This document shows positions 1-7,649 of a DNA stretch of 35,526 nt, one piece after another. Both the position numbers and the translations under genes were made by a program. Each line of letters begins with the position of its first letter. The first letter of the stretch is position 1. The notes below the pieces were generated by a model. The model did not search any database. It saw only the letters and a list, made by a program, of their open reading frames with translations, and was not told the DNA's origin. Where the stretch lies: positions 1 to 35,526 of the forward strand of contig NZ_NPEX01000033.1 of assembly GCF_003258865.1 (NCBI RefSeq). Reading direction: 5' to 3'. The DNA is from Rhodoplanes roseus (GTDB lineage Bacteria; Pseudomonadota; Alphaproteobacteria; Rhizobiales; Xanthobacteraceae).

Positions 1-81
1 GCCGTCCGCCGCTGGCGCGCCGCCCGGCGGGCCGCCGGTGACGAGGCCGGCGCCGCGCCGGACGCCCCATGGCCGCCATGA
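1..81 (+). CDS. 3' end of an upstream gene (partial)
   Basis: A frame open from the window edge ends in TGA at 79-81. Its last residues are arginine- and alanine-rich, like the cytoplasmic tail of a membrane protein. The stop overlaps the ATG at 78 of the next gene (ATGA), which suggests translational coupling. In related bacteria a TVP38/TMEM64 (DedA-like) membrane protein often precedes this type of flavoprotein, so that is a guess at identity. Too little is visible to name it. Confidence 0.4.
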   Translation, partial: AVRRWRAARRAAGDEAGAAPDAPWPP

Positions 82-1496
82 CCGAAAGGCTCTCGCCGGA
101 TCTCTGCGTCGTCGGCGGCGGGGCGGCCGGCCTGTCGGTGGCTGCCGCGGCGGCGGGCTTCGGGGTGCCCGTCGTGCTCGTCGAGCGCGGCCGGATGGGC
201 GGCGAATGCCTGAACGCCGGCTGCGTCCCGTCCAAGGCGCTGATCGCTGCGGCCCGGCACGCCCGGGCGGTCGACGAGGCGCATCGCTTCGGGGTCCAGG
301 CCGGGCCGGCGATGGTCGACATGGCAGCGCTGCGGGCCCATGTCCGGGCGACGATCGCCGGGATCGCACCGACCGACTCGGCCGCCCGGTTCACGGCTCT
401 GGGCGTCCGCGTGATCGCCGGCACGGCCCGTTTCACTGGGCCGGACAGCTTGGCCGTGGACGACGCAACCGAGATCACCGCACGCCGCGTCGTGATCGCC
501 ACCGGATCGTCCCCCAGGCTCCCGCCGGTTGCGGGCTTGGCCGACGTCCCCTTCCTCACCACCGAGACGGTCTTCGACCTCGATGTGCTGCCCCGCCACC
601 TCCTGGTGATCGGCGCCGGGCCGGTCGGGCTCGAGCTCGGGCAGGCGTTCCGCCGGCTGGGCAGCGGCGTCACGCTGGTCGAGGCCGGCGAGCCGCTCGC
701 CGGCGAGGACCCCGAGGCCGCCGCGAGCGTGCTGGCGGCGCTGCGACGCGAGGGCGTCGACATCCGGCCGCATGCCGGCATCGCCCGCGCCTTTCGGGCC
801 GGCGGAGCCGTCGCGCTGACGCTGGACACCGGCGAGACGCTCACCGGCAGCCACCTCCTGGTGGCGGCCGGCCGCGTCCCTTCCCTCGCCGGCCTCGATC
901 TCGACCGGGCCGGCATCGCGCACGGCCCCGACGGCATCCGGGTCGACGCGGCGCTGCGCACGACGAATCCTCGCGTCTACGCCATCGGCGACGCCATCCC
1001 GGGGGCGCGTTCGACCCACGGGGCGAGCCATCAGGCCGCGCTCGTGATCCGCAACGCGCTGTTTCGCCTTCCGGTCCGGTTCGATCCAGACGCGGTCCCG
1101 CGGGTGGTGTTCACGGATCCCGAGCTCGCCCGGATCGGGCCGACCGAGGCCGCGCTGCGGGCCCGCGGCGAGTCGTTCCGGGTGCTGCGCTGGCCGCTCG
1201 CCGACAACGACCGGGCCCGCGCCGAGCGCGACATTCCGGGGCATGTCAAATTGGTAACGACACGCCGCGGCCGCATTCTCGGCGCAAGTATCGTGGGTGC
1301 CCATGCGGGCGAGATGATCACGACCTGGGGCCTCGCGGTCCGGAACCGCCTCTCCGTGCGGGATCTGGCCGAGCAGGTGGTGGCCTATCCGACCCGCGGG
1401 GAGATCGGGAAACGCGCCGCAATGACGTTCTATTCCCGAACCCTGACCAATCCGATGGTGCGCCGGATGGTCGGCTGGTTGCGTCGGTTGGGCTGA
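78..1496 (+). CDS. FAD-dependent pyridine nucleotide-disulfide oxidoreductase (Lpd/mercuric reductase-like)
   Basis: A class I flavoprotein disulfide reductase of about 472 residues, the usual size. An N-terminal FAD Rossmann motif (VVGGGAAGL, residues 11-19) is followed by the redox-active disulfide in GGECLNAGCVPSK (Cys44 and Cys49). Next come an NAD(P)H Rossmann motif (VIGAGPVGLELG), the FAD-binding YAIGDA and a dimerisation domain. At the C-terminus the position normally held by the catalytic His of the His-Glu pair (HPTxxE) reads YPTRGE, so Tyr replaces His. No N-terminal metal-binding domain and no C-terminal vicinal cysteines are seen, so true mercuric reductase is unlikely. The start at 78 is chosen because it overlaps the upstream stop; ATG at 69 is an alternative. 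The gene overlaps the histidine kinase gene by one base. The substrate is unknown. Confidence 0.9.
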   Translation: MTERLSPDLCVVGGGAAGLSVAAAAAGFGVPVVLVERGRMGGECLNAGCVPSKALIAAARHARAVDEAHRFGVQAGPAMVDMAALRAHVRATIAGIAPTDSAARFTALGVRVIAGTARFTGPDSLAVDDATEITARRVVIATGSSPRLPPVAGLADVPFLTTETVFDLDVLPRHLLVIGAGPVGLELGQAFRRLGSGVTLVEAGEPLAGEDPEAAASVLAALRREGVDIRPHAGIARAFRAGGAVALTLDTGETLTGSHLLVAAGRVPSLAGLDLDRAGIAHGPDGIRVDAALRTTNPRVYAIGDAIPGARSTHGASHQAALVIRNALFRLPVRFDPDAVPRVVFTDPELARIGPTEAALRARGESFRVLRWPLADNDRARAERDIPGHVKLVTTRRGRILGASIVGAHAGEMITTWGLAVRNRLSVRDLAEQVVAYPTRGEIGKRAAMTFYSRTLTNPMVRRMVGWLRRLG

Positions 1497-3046
1497 TGGA
1501 CGCCAAGACTGCACTCCACACGCAAGGCGGGCCACCGGAGCTCGCACCGCCTCCGGCCGGTACGGCGGACGTCGCCCCGCCGCACGGCGTGCTGGCGACG
1601 GCGCGAAACATCGCAATACCGCGCTTCGGGCTCTCCGGCCGCCTGCTCGTGCTCACCATCTTGTTCGTGATGCTGGCCGAGGTGCTGATCTACGTCCCCT
1701 CGATCGCCAATTTCCGGCTGAGCTGGCTGAGCGACCGCCTCGCCGCCGCCCACACGGCCGCGCTGGTGCTCGACGCCGCGCCGAGCGGCATGGTGCCCGA
1801 GAGCCTGAGCCGGCAGATCCTGGACAGCATCGGGGCGCGCGCGGTCGCCATGAAGATGGGTCGCGAGCGCCGCCTGCTCGCCACCACCGAGCTGCCGGCC
1901 GCGGTGAGCCAGGAGGTCGACGTCCGCGCCGTCGATGCGCCCACCGCGATCGTCGACGCCTTCAAGACGCTGCTGACCGGCCACGACACCGACCTGATCC
2001 GCGCCGTCGGCCCCGCCCCGATGGGCGGCGAGTTCGTCGAGATCGTGCTGGAGGCCGGGCCGCTCAAGCAGGCCATGTGGCGCTTCTCGCGCAACGTGCT
2101 GCTGCTCTCGCTGGTGATCTCCGGCATCACGGCCGCGCTGGTCTATCTGGCCCTCCACGTGCTGTTCGTACGGCCGCTGCATCGCATCACGGCCAACATG
2201 ACGGCGTTCCGGGCCAATCCGGAGAATCCCAACCGCATCGCCCGCCGCTCCACCCGCGAGGACGAGCTCGGCATCGCCGAGCGCGAGCTCGCCGCCATGC
2301 AGACCGACCTCGCCTCGATGCTGGCGGAGCGCTACCGGCTCGCCGCGCTCGGCCTGGCCGTGTCGAAGATCAACCACGACTTGCGCAACCTCCTCAACTC
2401 GGCGCAGCTCATCTCCGACCGCCTCGGCAGCATCGCCGACCCGCAGGTGCAGCGCTTCGCCCCCAAGCTGATGCTGGCGCTGGAGCGGGCGATCGCCTTC
2501 TGCGAGACGACGCTCGCCTATGGCCGGGCCCAGGAGCCGCCGCCGGACCGCAAGCCGGTCGCCGTCGACGCGCTGGTCGAGGAAGCGCGCGAATCCCTCG
2601 GTCTCGGCCTAGACGGGCCGATCGGCTGGGTCACGGCGATCGAGCGCGGGCTGACGCTCGACGCCGACTACGAGCAGATGCTGCGCGTGCTGGTGAACCT
2701 GGTGCGCAACTCGGTCCAGGCGCTGGAGGGCCGCGCCCCCAACGAGCCGGGACGCGACCAGATCCGAATCAGCGGCCGGCGCGAGGGCACCGTCGTGGTG
2801 CTCGAGGTCTCCGACACCGGCCCCGGCCTGACGAGCCGGGCGCGAGAGCACCTGTTCGAGGCGTTCCGCGGCTCCACCCGCTCGGGTGGCACCGGCCTCG
2901 GCCTCGCCATCGCGGCCGAGCTGGTGCGCCTGCACGGCGGCGAGATCGGCCTCGTCGAGGGCACGCTGGGCGCCACCTTCCGGATCGCGATTCCCGACCG
3001 CGCCGTCGACCTGCAGGACCGCCGCGACCAGCGCGCCCGGGCGTGA
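1496..3046 (+). CDS. membrane-bound sensor histidine kinase (HAMP, HisKA-like, HATPase)
   Basis: A 516-residue two-component sensor. A first membrane helix lies at about residues 47-70, followed by a periplasmic sensor region of some 130 residues. A second helix at about 200-225 leads into a HAMP linker. The dimerisation helix carries the phospho-acceptor His294 in KINHDLRNLL. The ATPase domain has an N box (NLVRNSVQAL), a G1 box (DTGPGL) and a G2 box (GGTGLGLAIA). The start ATG at 1496 overlaps the TGA of the oxidoreductase gene, so the two are translationally coupled. The same frame is open far upstream inside the oxidoreductase gene, but that part is only a shadow. No response regulator follows in the window, so the partner is encoded elsewhere. 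The signal sensed is unknown. Confidence 0.92.
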   Translation: MDAKTALHTQGGPPELAPPPAGTADVAPPHGVLATARNIAIPRFGLSGRLLVLTILFVMLAEVLIYVPSIANFRLSWLSDRLAAAHTAALVLDAAPSGMVPESLSRQILDSIGARAVAMKMGRERRLLATTELPAAVSQEVDVRAVDAPTAIVDAFKTLLTGHDTDLIRAVGPAPMGGEFVEIVLEAGPLKQAMWRFSRNVLLLSLVISGITAALVYLALHVLFVRPLHRITANMTAFRANPENPNRIARRSTREDELGIAERELAAMQTDLASMLAERYRLAALGLAVSKINHDLRNLLNSAQLISDRLGSIADPQVQRFAPKLMLALERAIAFCETTLAYGRAQEPPPDRKPVAVDALVEEARESLGLGLDGPIGWVTAIERGLTLDADYEQMLRVLVNLVRNSVQALEGRAPNEPGRDQIRISGRREGTVVVLEVSDTGPGLTSRAREHLFEAFRGSTRSGGTGLGLAIAAELVRLHGGEIGLVEGTLGATFRIAIPDRAVDLQDRRDQRARA

Positions 3047-3298
3047 GCCGGCCCGCCAGGAGGCGCGAGATCGAGCCCCACCCCTGTCCGTCGTGAGCCC
3101 CGAGACCGGGCATATGGGTTCCGGGGGCGCCGACCTGCGGTCCGTGCCCCGGACCGACGGAGCAGACCCCAAAACCCGGCCATGCACGGACCGCCGTCGC
3201 GATCCCGTCACCTACGTCTTGCCAAGCCGGCGCCGACTCGCTAGCTATGCGTCGCCGCGCCCCGGCGTCCCCTGGACGCTCGCGGGCGAACCGGCCAC

Positions 3299-3375
3299 GC
3301 GCCCGTAGCTCAGCTGGATAGAGCACCAGACTACGAATCTGGGGGTCGGACGTTCGAATCGTTCCGGGCGCGCCA
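3299..3375 (+). tRNA. tRNA-Arg (anticodon ACG)
   Basis: A 77-nt cloverleaf. The acceptor stem GCGCCCG pairs with CGGGCGC at 3365-3371, followed by discriminator G and an encoded CCA at 3373-3375. The D arm carries GCTC and GAGC. The anticodon stem CCAGA/TCTGG encloses loop CTACGAA with anticodon ACG. The T arm holds TTCGAAT. ACG is read as ICG after deamination. This gene does not appear to be the integration target of the neighbouring element, whose flanking repeat matches a tRNA-Ser end instead. Confidence 0.97.
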
Positions 3376-3625
3376 ATTATATCAAACACTTAGCTGTAGT
3401 TTGAGCTTGCACCTGCTTATCGCGAGCCCACACTGATAATCAGCTGGTAAGCAATTCTTTGGAGCCGCTAGGATGCGGCGCCTGCCGGGTGATTTGCGCA
3501 GGCACGGCGCAAGCAGACGGTCCGCGAATGCGACGCTGCATGGCGGTTAGCGTTTAGCCTTGCGAAAGCCGTGCTGTCGAATGAAACGCCGCGAACAGAC
3601 CTGCGCTTTTTAAGAAGTGTGTTTT

Positions 3626-3652
3626 GGGTTCGAATCCCACTCCCTCCGCCAG
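3626..3652 (+). repeat. left attachment-like site (tRNA-Ser 3' end fragment, putative attL)
   Basis: The stretch looks like the T arm and acceptor 3' strand of a tRNA-Ser gene, ending in CCA. No matching 5' half (expected GGAGGGA) lies in the preceding 100 bases. Positions 3635-3652 are repeated exactly, 18 bases and same orientation, at 10366-10383, next to the tyrosine integrase. This is the arrangement expected of a tRNA-targeted integrative element. The tRNA-Ser identity is from memory of the family. Confidence 0.7.
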
Positions 3653-3715
3653 TAAAATTACCTCCCAGTAATATCATAAAAATCAATAATTTACCGCGGT
3701 GCACAATGCGTCGTA

Positions 3716-3738
3716 CCCTAACGCTGCCCCCAACGCTC
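3716..3738 (+). repeat. internal 23-bp direct repeat, left copy (integrase arm-site candidate)
   Basis: An exact 23-base direct repeat of 10270-10292. Each copy lies just inside the putative attachment core, 63 bp from the left core and 73 bp from the right. The repeat is itself built of tandem CCCYAACGCT-like units spaced 12-13 bases apart, and a further unit follows at 10295-10305. Such tandem short repeats near the cores are typical of arm-type binding sites of tyrosine integrases. Confidence 0.55.
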
Positions 3739-3841
3739 CGACCCCAACTGCTGTGCTGGCAGCGACCTCAACCCCGACGATTATCCCGGCTACGACACCG
3801 CGTGGTCGTTCTTCGCCCGGACCGAGCCGTGGACGCTCGAC

Positions 3842-4024
3842 TTGATGACCGACCCGGTTCGCGGCCTCGTCGCCGACGATCGGAAGGCCCGGAAGCTGGC
3901 CGACACGGTGGCGGCCCCCATGCTGACCGTAACGGCGCCCGACGTGCTCCGCGCGGCCGGCATCGAGGACATCACGGCGGTGCCGACCGCTGTCTGGCAT
4001 GTCGTCTTCCCCGACAATCCCTGA
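3842..4024 (+). pseudogene. possible truncated small gene of unknown function
   Basis: This frame reads as a plausible soluble protein segment (LMTDPVRGLVADDRKARK through to VWHVVFPDNP). It stays open upstream to about 3722, giving NPDDYPGYDTAWSFFAR, but it has no ATG or GTG there and meets a TAA inside the 23-bp repeat. Either a TTG (3842) or ATG (3845) start yields a 59-60 residue protein, or this is the 3' remnant of a longer gene cut at the element border. I do not recognise the family. Confidence 0.35.
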
Positions 4025-4170
4025 CGTTCGGCGGACGGTCCCGAGGCGGCCCGTAGGCGGTCGCTGGTGAGTTCTTCAGGGCGGGCGGTGGCGTTGTCAT
4101 CGTCCGCCCTGGGTGTCTGTGCGGGATCCAGAATGGCGCCACGGGCACGGGGCCTTACTTCCGATCGGAC

Positions 4171-4809
4171 GTGAGCATCTACGACTTCACCGCCCTGATC
4201 GAGGGCCTGGAGACCACCCACAAGGTCCGCGTGGTGACCCTCGACGGGGCGCCCTGGTTCGTCGGGGGTGACGTGTGCGCCGTGCTGGGGCTGCGGCCGG
4301 ACTGGAACACGTACCGGGCCCTGCACGACGACGAGCACAAGAGCCTGTCGAAGAGGGCGTGCTCGGACCACGCTCTCTTCCCCGGCCGCGCCGCCTGGGT
4401 TCACGTCCTCTCCGAGCCCGGCCTCTTCCGCCTCGTCATGCGCAGCGACAAGCCGATCGCCCGGCCGTTCCAGGACTGGGTGGTCCGTGAGGTGCTGCCG
4501 GCGATCCGCAAGACGGGCGGCTACGTCCTGGCCGGCGCCGACCCGGCGGCCGTGGAGGTGGGTGCGACCGAGATGATGCCGCTGCCGGCGACCTTCACGG
4601 AGGCGCTCCGGCAGCACGCCGCAACCCTGATCCGGCTCGCCGAGGAGCAGGAGGCCCACGCCAAGACCGAGGCCGAGCGGCAGGCGGCCGTGGCGGCGAA
4701 GGCGCTGGCCAAGGGCGAGAGCCGGTTCAATCGGATTGAACTGACGGATCGGCGAGGCCGCCCGGGAGAAACCGGGACACTAACAGTAAGCACAGAACGC
4801 TCAACTTAG
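4171..4809 (+). CDS. Bro-N domain phage antirepressor-like protein
   Basis: A 212-residue protein whose first 115 residues match the Bro-N (BRO family, N-terminal) DNA-binding fold. Visible motifs are VVTLDGAPWFVGGDVCAVLGL, a YRAL/DDDEHKS region, and SEPGLFRLVMRSDKPIARPF followed by WVVREVLPAIRKTGGY. The C-terminal third is a charged, alanine- and glutamate-rich helix without a recognised Ant or KilA-C domain. Such proteins act as phage or element antirepressors and regulators. The start is GTG, and I see only a weak ribosome binding site. It is the first recognisable gene inside the left end of the integrated element, a position that fits an early regulatory gene. Confidence 0.85.
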   Translation: MSIYDFTALIEGLETTHKVRVVTLDGAPWFVGGDVCAVLGLRPDWNTYRALHDDEHKSLSKRACSDHALFPGRAAWVHVLSEPGLFRLVMRSDKPIARPFQDWVVREVLPAIRKTGGYVLAGADPAAVEVGATEMMPLPATFTEALRQHAATLIRLAEEQEAHAKTEAERQAAVAAKALAKGESRFNRIELTDRRGRPGETGTLTVSTERST

Positions 4810-4938
4810 AGCGCGTGATCTTATCAATTTGCAGCCTCTGGTACGATAGGGGCCACAACAGCTTAAACGCGGACCGCCCCGCCCTCTGACGGGCCTGGCC
4901 ACCCGGCTGGCGACACGCGCCCATCTTCAACAACACAG

Positions 4939-5421
4939 GTGAACATGACCACCACTAATACATCCACCACCGCCTTCGCCGATGGCTCGTGCCTCGGCAA
5001 CCCCGGCCCCGGCGGCTGGGCTTGCATCATCACCGATCCGACCGGCACGACGCGCACCCTGAGCGGTGGCGAGCCCGACACCACGAACAACCGGATGGAG
5101 CTGACGGCCGCGACCACCGCCCTTGGGGCGATGGCGGACGACGCCCCGGCCGTGCTGTTCCTCGACAGTGAGTACGTGGTGCGGGGTGCCCGGGAGTGGC
5201 GGCCCCAGTGGGAGCGCCGCGGGTGGCGCAACGCCAACCGGAAGCCCGTCGCCAACGCCGACCTCTGGCGGGCGCTGTTCGCCCTTGTGGACGCCCGGCC
5301 GCTCGTCGAGTTGCGGTGGCTTCGGGGACACGCCGGCGATGCCGGGAACGAGGCCGTCGACCGGATCGCACGGGCGGAGGCCGAGAAGGTCCGCCTCGCC
5401 ACCGTGGGGGTTCGCGCGTGA
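4939..5421 (+). CDS. rnhA: ribonuclease HI
   Basis: A 160-residue RNase HI that cleaves the RNA strand of RNA-DNA hybrids. The catalytic set is complete: Asp15 in ADGSCLGNPGPGG, Glu54 in NNRMELTAA, Asp76 in FLDSEYV, His131 in LRGHAGDAGNE and Asp141. The spacing matches the E. coli enzyme (10/48/70/124/134) with a five- to seven-residue N-terminal extension. Start is GTG 4939; ATG at 4945 is equally possible. Its stop overlaps the GTG of the following ParB-like gene by four bases, so the two are co-translated. Being inside the element, it is probably an extra copy of element or phage origin that helps replication or primer removal. Confidence 0.93.
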   Translation: MNMTTTNTSTTAFADGSCLGNPGPGGWACIITDPTGTTRTLSGGEPDTTNNRMELTAATTALGAMADDAPAVLFLDSEYVVRGAREWRPQWERRGWRNANRKPVANADLWRALFALVDARPLVELRWLRGHAGDAGNEAVDRIARAEAEKVRLATVGVRA

Positions 5422-6179
5422 CGGACACCGCGAACGTCTGGGCTGATTTGGACGACGCCGCCGCCTCGATCCACGCACAGGTCGAAGTTGACGACATCGT
5501 GGTCCGCCCCGAGTGGCAGGTGCGGGACCGCTTCGATCAGCGCCTGTGCTGGGACTACGTCACCGCCTACGCCAACGGGGCCGCCATGCCGCCGATCCAG
5601 CTCGCCCGTGTCAACGGAGCGCTCATCCTGATGGACGGCGCCCACCGGCTGGCGGCGCAGCAGCACATGAAGCGCGAGGCCGTCGAAGCCGTCGTCACGG
5701 ACCTGTCGGAGGACGAGGCGCGATGGCAGGCGGCCCTGGCGAACACCCGAAACGGCGCCCGGCTGCGGCAGAGCGAGAAGCGCACCGTGTTCGACGTCTA
5801 CATGGCGCAGGGCCGCTATCGGAAAGGCCGCGGCGTCAAGTCGTACCGGGAGATCGCCCGTGAAATGGGAGGACTGGCGAGCAAGTCGGCGATCGAGAAG
5901 TGGATGAAGAAGGACCACCCGAAGATCGCGAAGCGGATGGCCAGCGCGAGGGACTTCACAGCCGGCCCCGATGCCCCCGCCGAGCGCCCACCGACGCCTT
6001 ACGAGCGCGTCGTGGGAAGCATTGAGGGCGTGGCCCGACAGGCAGTGGCGGAGGCGCGGGCCTTGTGCCCGACCGCCCGGCTGGCCCTTGCGGCAAGGCT
6101 GCGGAAGGCGGCTCAGGCGCTGACCGAAGCCGGACCGTGGAGGCACGAGCAAGCAACTGACGAAACAGCGGATTTCTGA
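5418..6179 (+). CDS. ParB/Srx-fold nuclease-domain protein
   Basis: A 253-residue protein with a ParB N-terminal-like domain at about residues 20-100. It has a target-specification segment (VVRPEWQVRDRFD), the fold's PPIQLARVNGALILMDGAHRLAAQ (with DGAHR in place of the usual DGxHR/GERR motif), and a following helix-rich region. Residues 115-170 (YMAQGRYRKGRGVKSYREIAREM...SAIEKWMKK) look like a helix-turn-helix. The tail is alanine-rich. Known relatives bind DNA or act as nucleases in phages and mobile elements. It starts at a GTG that overlaps the RNase HI stop (GTGA). No partition ATPase is present, so a plasmid-partition role is unlikely. Confidence 0.8.
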   Translation: MTDTANVWADLDDAAASIHAQVEVDDIVVRPEWQVRDRFDQRLCWDYVTAYANGAAMPPIQLARVNGALILMDGAHRLAAQQHMKREAVEAVVTDLSEDEARWQAALANTRNGARLRQSEKRTVFDVYMAQGRYRKGRGVKSYREIAREMGGLASKSAIEKWMKKDHPKIAKRMASARDFTAGPDAPAERPPTPYERVVGSIEGVARQAVAEARALCPTARLALAARLRKAAQALTEAGPWRHEQATDETADF

Positions 6180-6182
6180 GGA

Positions 6183-6199
6183 GTGTCCACGGTGGACAC
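6183..6199. promoter_or_regulatory. 17-bp perfect palindrome (operator-like)
   Basis: Two 8-base arms, GTGTCCAC and GTGGACAC, surround a single G. The palindrome sits three bases after the stop of the ParB-like gene. It could be an operator for an element repressor or a small transcript hairpin. No T-tract follows, so a terminator is unlikely. Confidence 0.4.
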
Positions 6200-6742
6200 C
6201 CCAGGAGCCATAGCGGACGGGAAGCCCCTGCAGCGCAATGGCTTTTCGGGCCTCGTCGGGTCACCGGGAACATCGCCCGTCCGGGGGCGTAGCATAGCGC
6301 CGGGGGATCCGCGGATGGGACCCGTTGGGTAAGGACCCGGCGTGTTCTGGCGACAATTTCCGAGCCGCCCCCTCGATCCGCGCTGCCATGCCAAGTCCCC
6401 CCGCCCGGCCCTAGCGATCAACGTGGTGGACGTGGTCGATTGTTGATCTACTGCTTCGACAGCACGTCAGCCTGGACCCGCTGCCAGTGCTGATCTCCCC
6501 GGGGGGGACCGCTCGACCGATGCTAGATCCGACCTCCCGATGACGGGGCGCATTTAACGTCAGGGTGCTCTAGCGTCGATAAATAACGCTGGGCGGCCAG
6601 CGCCATTTCTGCTCGCGGGAGCACCCGAGAAAGCCCGCACCGAAGTCCGCCGACAAGAAGCGGATCGGACCCCTGCGTCCTGCCCGTGGGAGAGCCTGGC
6701 ATTGAGGGGCCAAGCCCTCCCGTGCCCTGCCAACGCCCGGCG
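6200..6742. other. gene-free stretch between the ParB-like gene and the membrane protein
   Basis: About 540 bases with no convincing reading frame on either strand. Frames that are open here have no recognisable motif and match the reverse complement of the GC-biased sequence. I see no tRNA, IS end or array. Confidence 0.5.
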
Positions 6743-7441
6743 TTAATCGGTAGTACGCACGTACTCATCAAACGATGGAAAATTCTGGTCGGCCTTCGCA
6801 ATGCTCTCGTCAAGCATGTTTATTACGGCTTTGAGCTGTTCGGCTGAAAGCCCCGTCTCCCGCGCTCGAAGGCGCGAGGCGTCTTCTAAGACTAGCTTTG
6901 CGTAATTGCACTGTTCTCGCAGAAGTATGGCTAGCCCGCGTATGTCGCGAGCTGCAATCATGTCATCCCCCTTAGCGTAAACAATAACATTCATACAGCC
7001 CTGTATTTCCATAAGCGTCGTATAGAAGGAGACAACAAGAGCCGGGCGTGAAAGGCGACTTATACGGTCCGCCACAATTGGATAGATGACAGGAGAGGGG
7101 ATGAACATCACTATTGGGAGGCCCCCACGAGGACACGAGAACTCTCCTTTGAGAACCTTCGTGCATAATTCCAATTTACCAGCTACGTACTTTGCAAGAA
7201 ACGCAATTTCCATGATTATTGCAATCAGCGTCTTCTCAGCCTCGTCGTCTCTTTGGCCTCTTAACGTTAAGTAGACAGCCAGAGCTGCGCCAATAGCGCC
7301 TACAGCGCCGCCGATAATACCTCCCAATGCACTGGCGACCTCGCCCGCCTTTGAGTTGAAGAGAGACGTGATAAAAGTACAGAGCAAGAGCGTAAAGAAA
7401 AATATTACAAGACCAACGAGGGTGTTGGTGTTTTGTGGCAT
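6743..7441 (-). CDS. unrecognised membrane protein, AT-richer than its neighbours
   Basis: A 232-residue protein. Two hydrophobic segments open it: residues 8-27 (VGLVIFFFTLLLCTFITSLF) and about 37-60, a glycine/alanine-rich helix. A mainly helical cytoplasmic part of about 165 residues follows, with no motif I recognise. The sequence is visibly richer in A and T and in rare codons (TTA, ATA, AGA) than the genes around it, which suggests more recent arrival. It is alone on the minus strand between the ParB-like gene and the recombinase. Its position and composition fit a cargo gene of the element, such as a defence or exclusion function, but nothing in the sequence proves that. Confidence 0.7.
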   Translation of the reverse strand: MPQNTNTLVGLVIFFFTLLLCTFITSLFNSKAGEVASALGGIIGGAVGAIGAALAVYLTLRGQRDDEAEKTLIAIIMEIAFLAKYVAGKLELCTKVLKGEFSCPRGGLPIVMFIPSPVIYPIVADRISRLSRPALVVSFYTTLMEIQGCMNVIVYAKGDDMIAARDIRGLAILLREQCNYAKLVLEDASRLRARETGLSAEQLKAVINMLDESIAKADQNFPSFDEYVRTTD

Positions 7442-7539
7442 CTAAAGTGCTCCCGAACCTTTGATAGCATGCGCAAAGTATCCCAGGCGCTGCTGTCCGG
7501 CTAGAAGATCCGGTGAAACAAGCGACCGCTAGGGTATAG

Positions 7540-7634
7540 CCATACGGACAATGTGGATGTGCCAATTTCCAATGTCCGTATGGGTTGAATTCGATCTACG
7601 GACAGGCTACTGTGCGGACAGTACCCATACGGAC
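7540..7634 (+). promoter_or_regulatory. inverted/direct repeat cluster upstream of the serine recombinase (res-like or operator)
   Basis: Five copies of a TACGGACA-like word lie in 95 bases. CCATACGGACA at 7540-7550 and its reverse complement at 7573-7583 form an inverted repeat. CTACGGACA follows near 7597-7604, TGCGGACA at 7613-7620 and CCCATACGGAC at 7624-7634. The cluster stops 16 bases before the recombinase ATG. Small serine recombinases commonly bind such clustered dyads as res or recombination sites and repress their own promoter there. Confidence 0.6.
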
Positions 7635-7649
7635 GTCCCGGAGCCTGCC

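Noticed and set aside
38-1495. Long open frame continuous with the histidine kinase frame
   Set aside because: Arg/Gly/Pro-rich low-complexity translation lying over the oxidoreductase gene, which has clear motifs. Only the part from 1496 is real.
3299-3375. tRNA-Arg as the integration target of the element
   Set aside because: Its 3' end is not repeated at the right border. The repeated 18-mer matches the separate fragment at 3635-3652.
3560-3651. Complete tRNA-Ser gene
   Set aside because: The 3' part fits, but there is no GGAGGGA acceptor 5' strand, D arm or anticodon arm upstream. It is a fragment.
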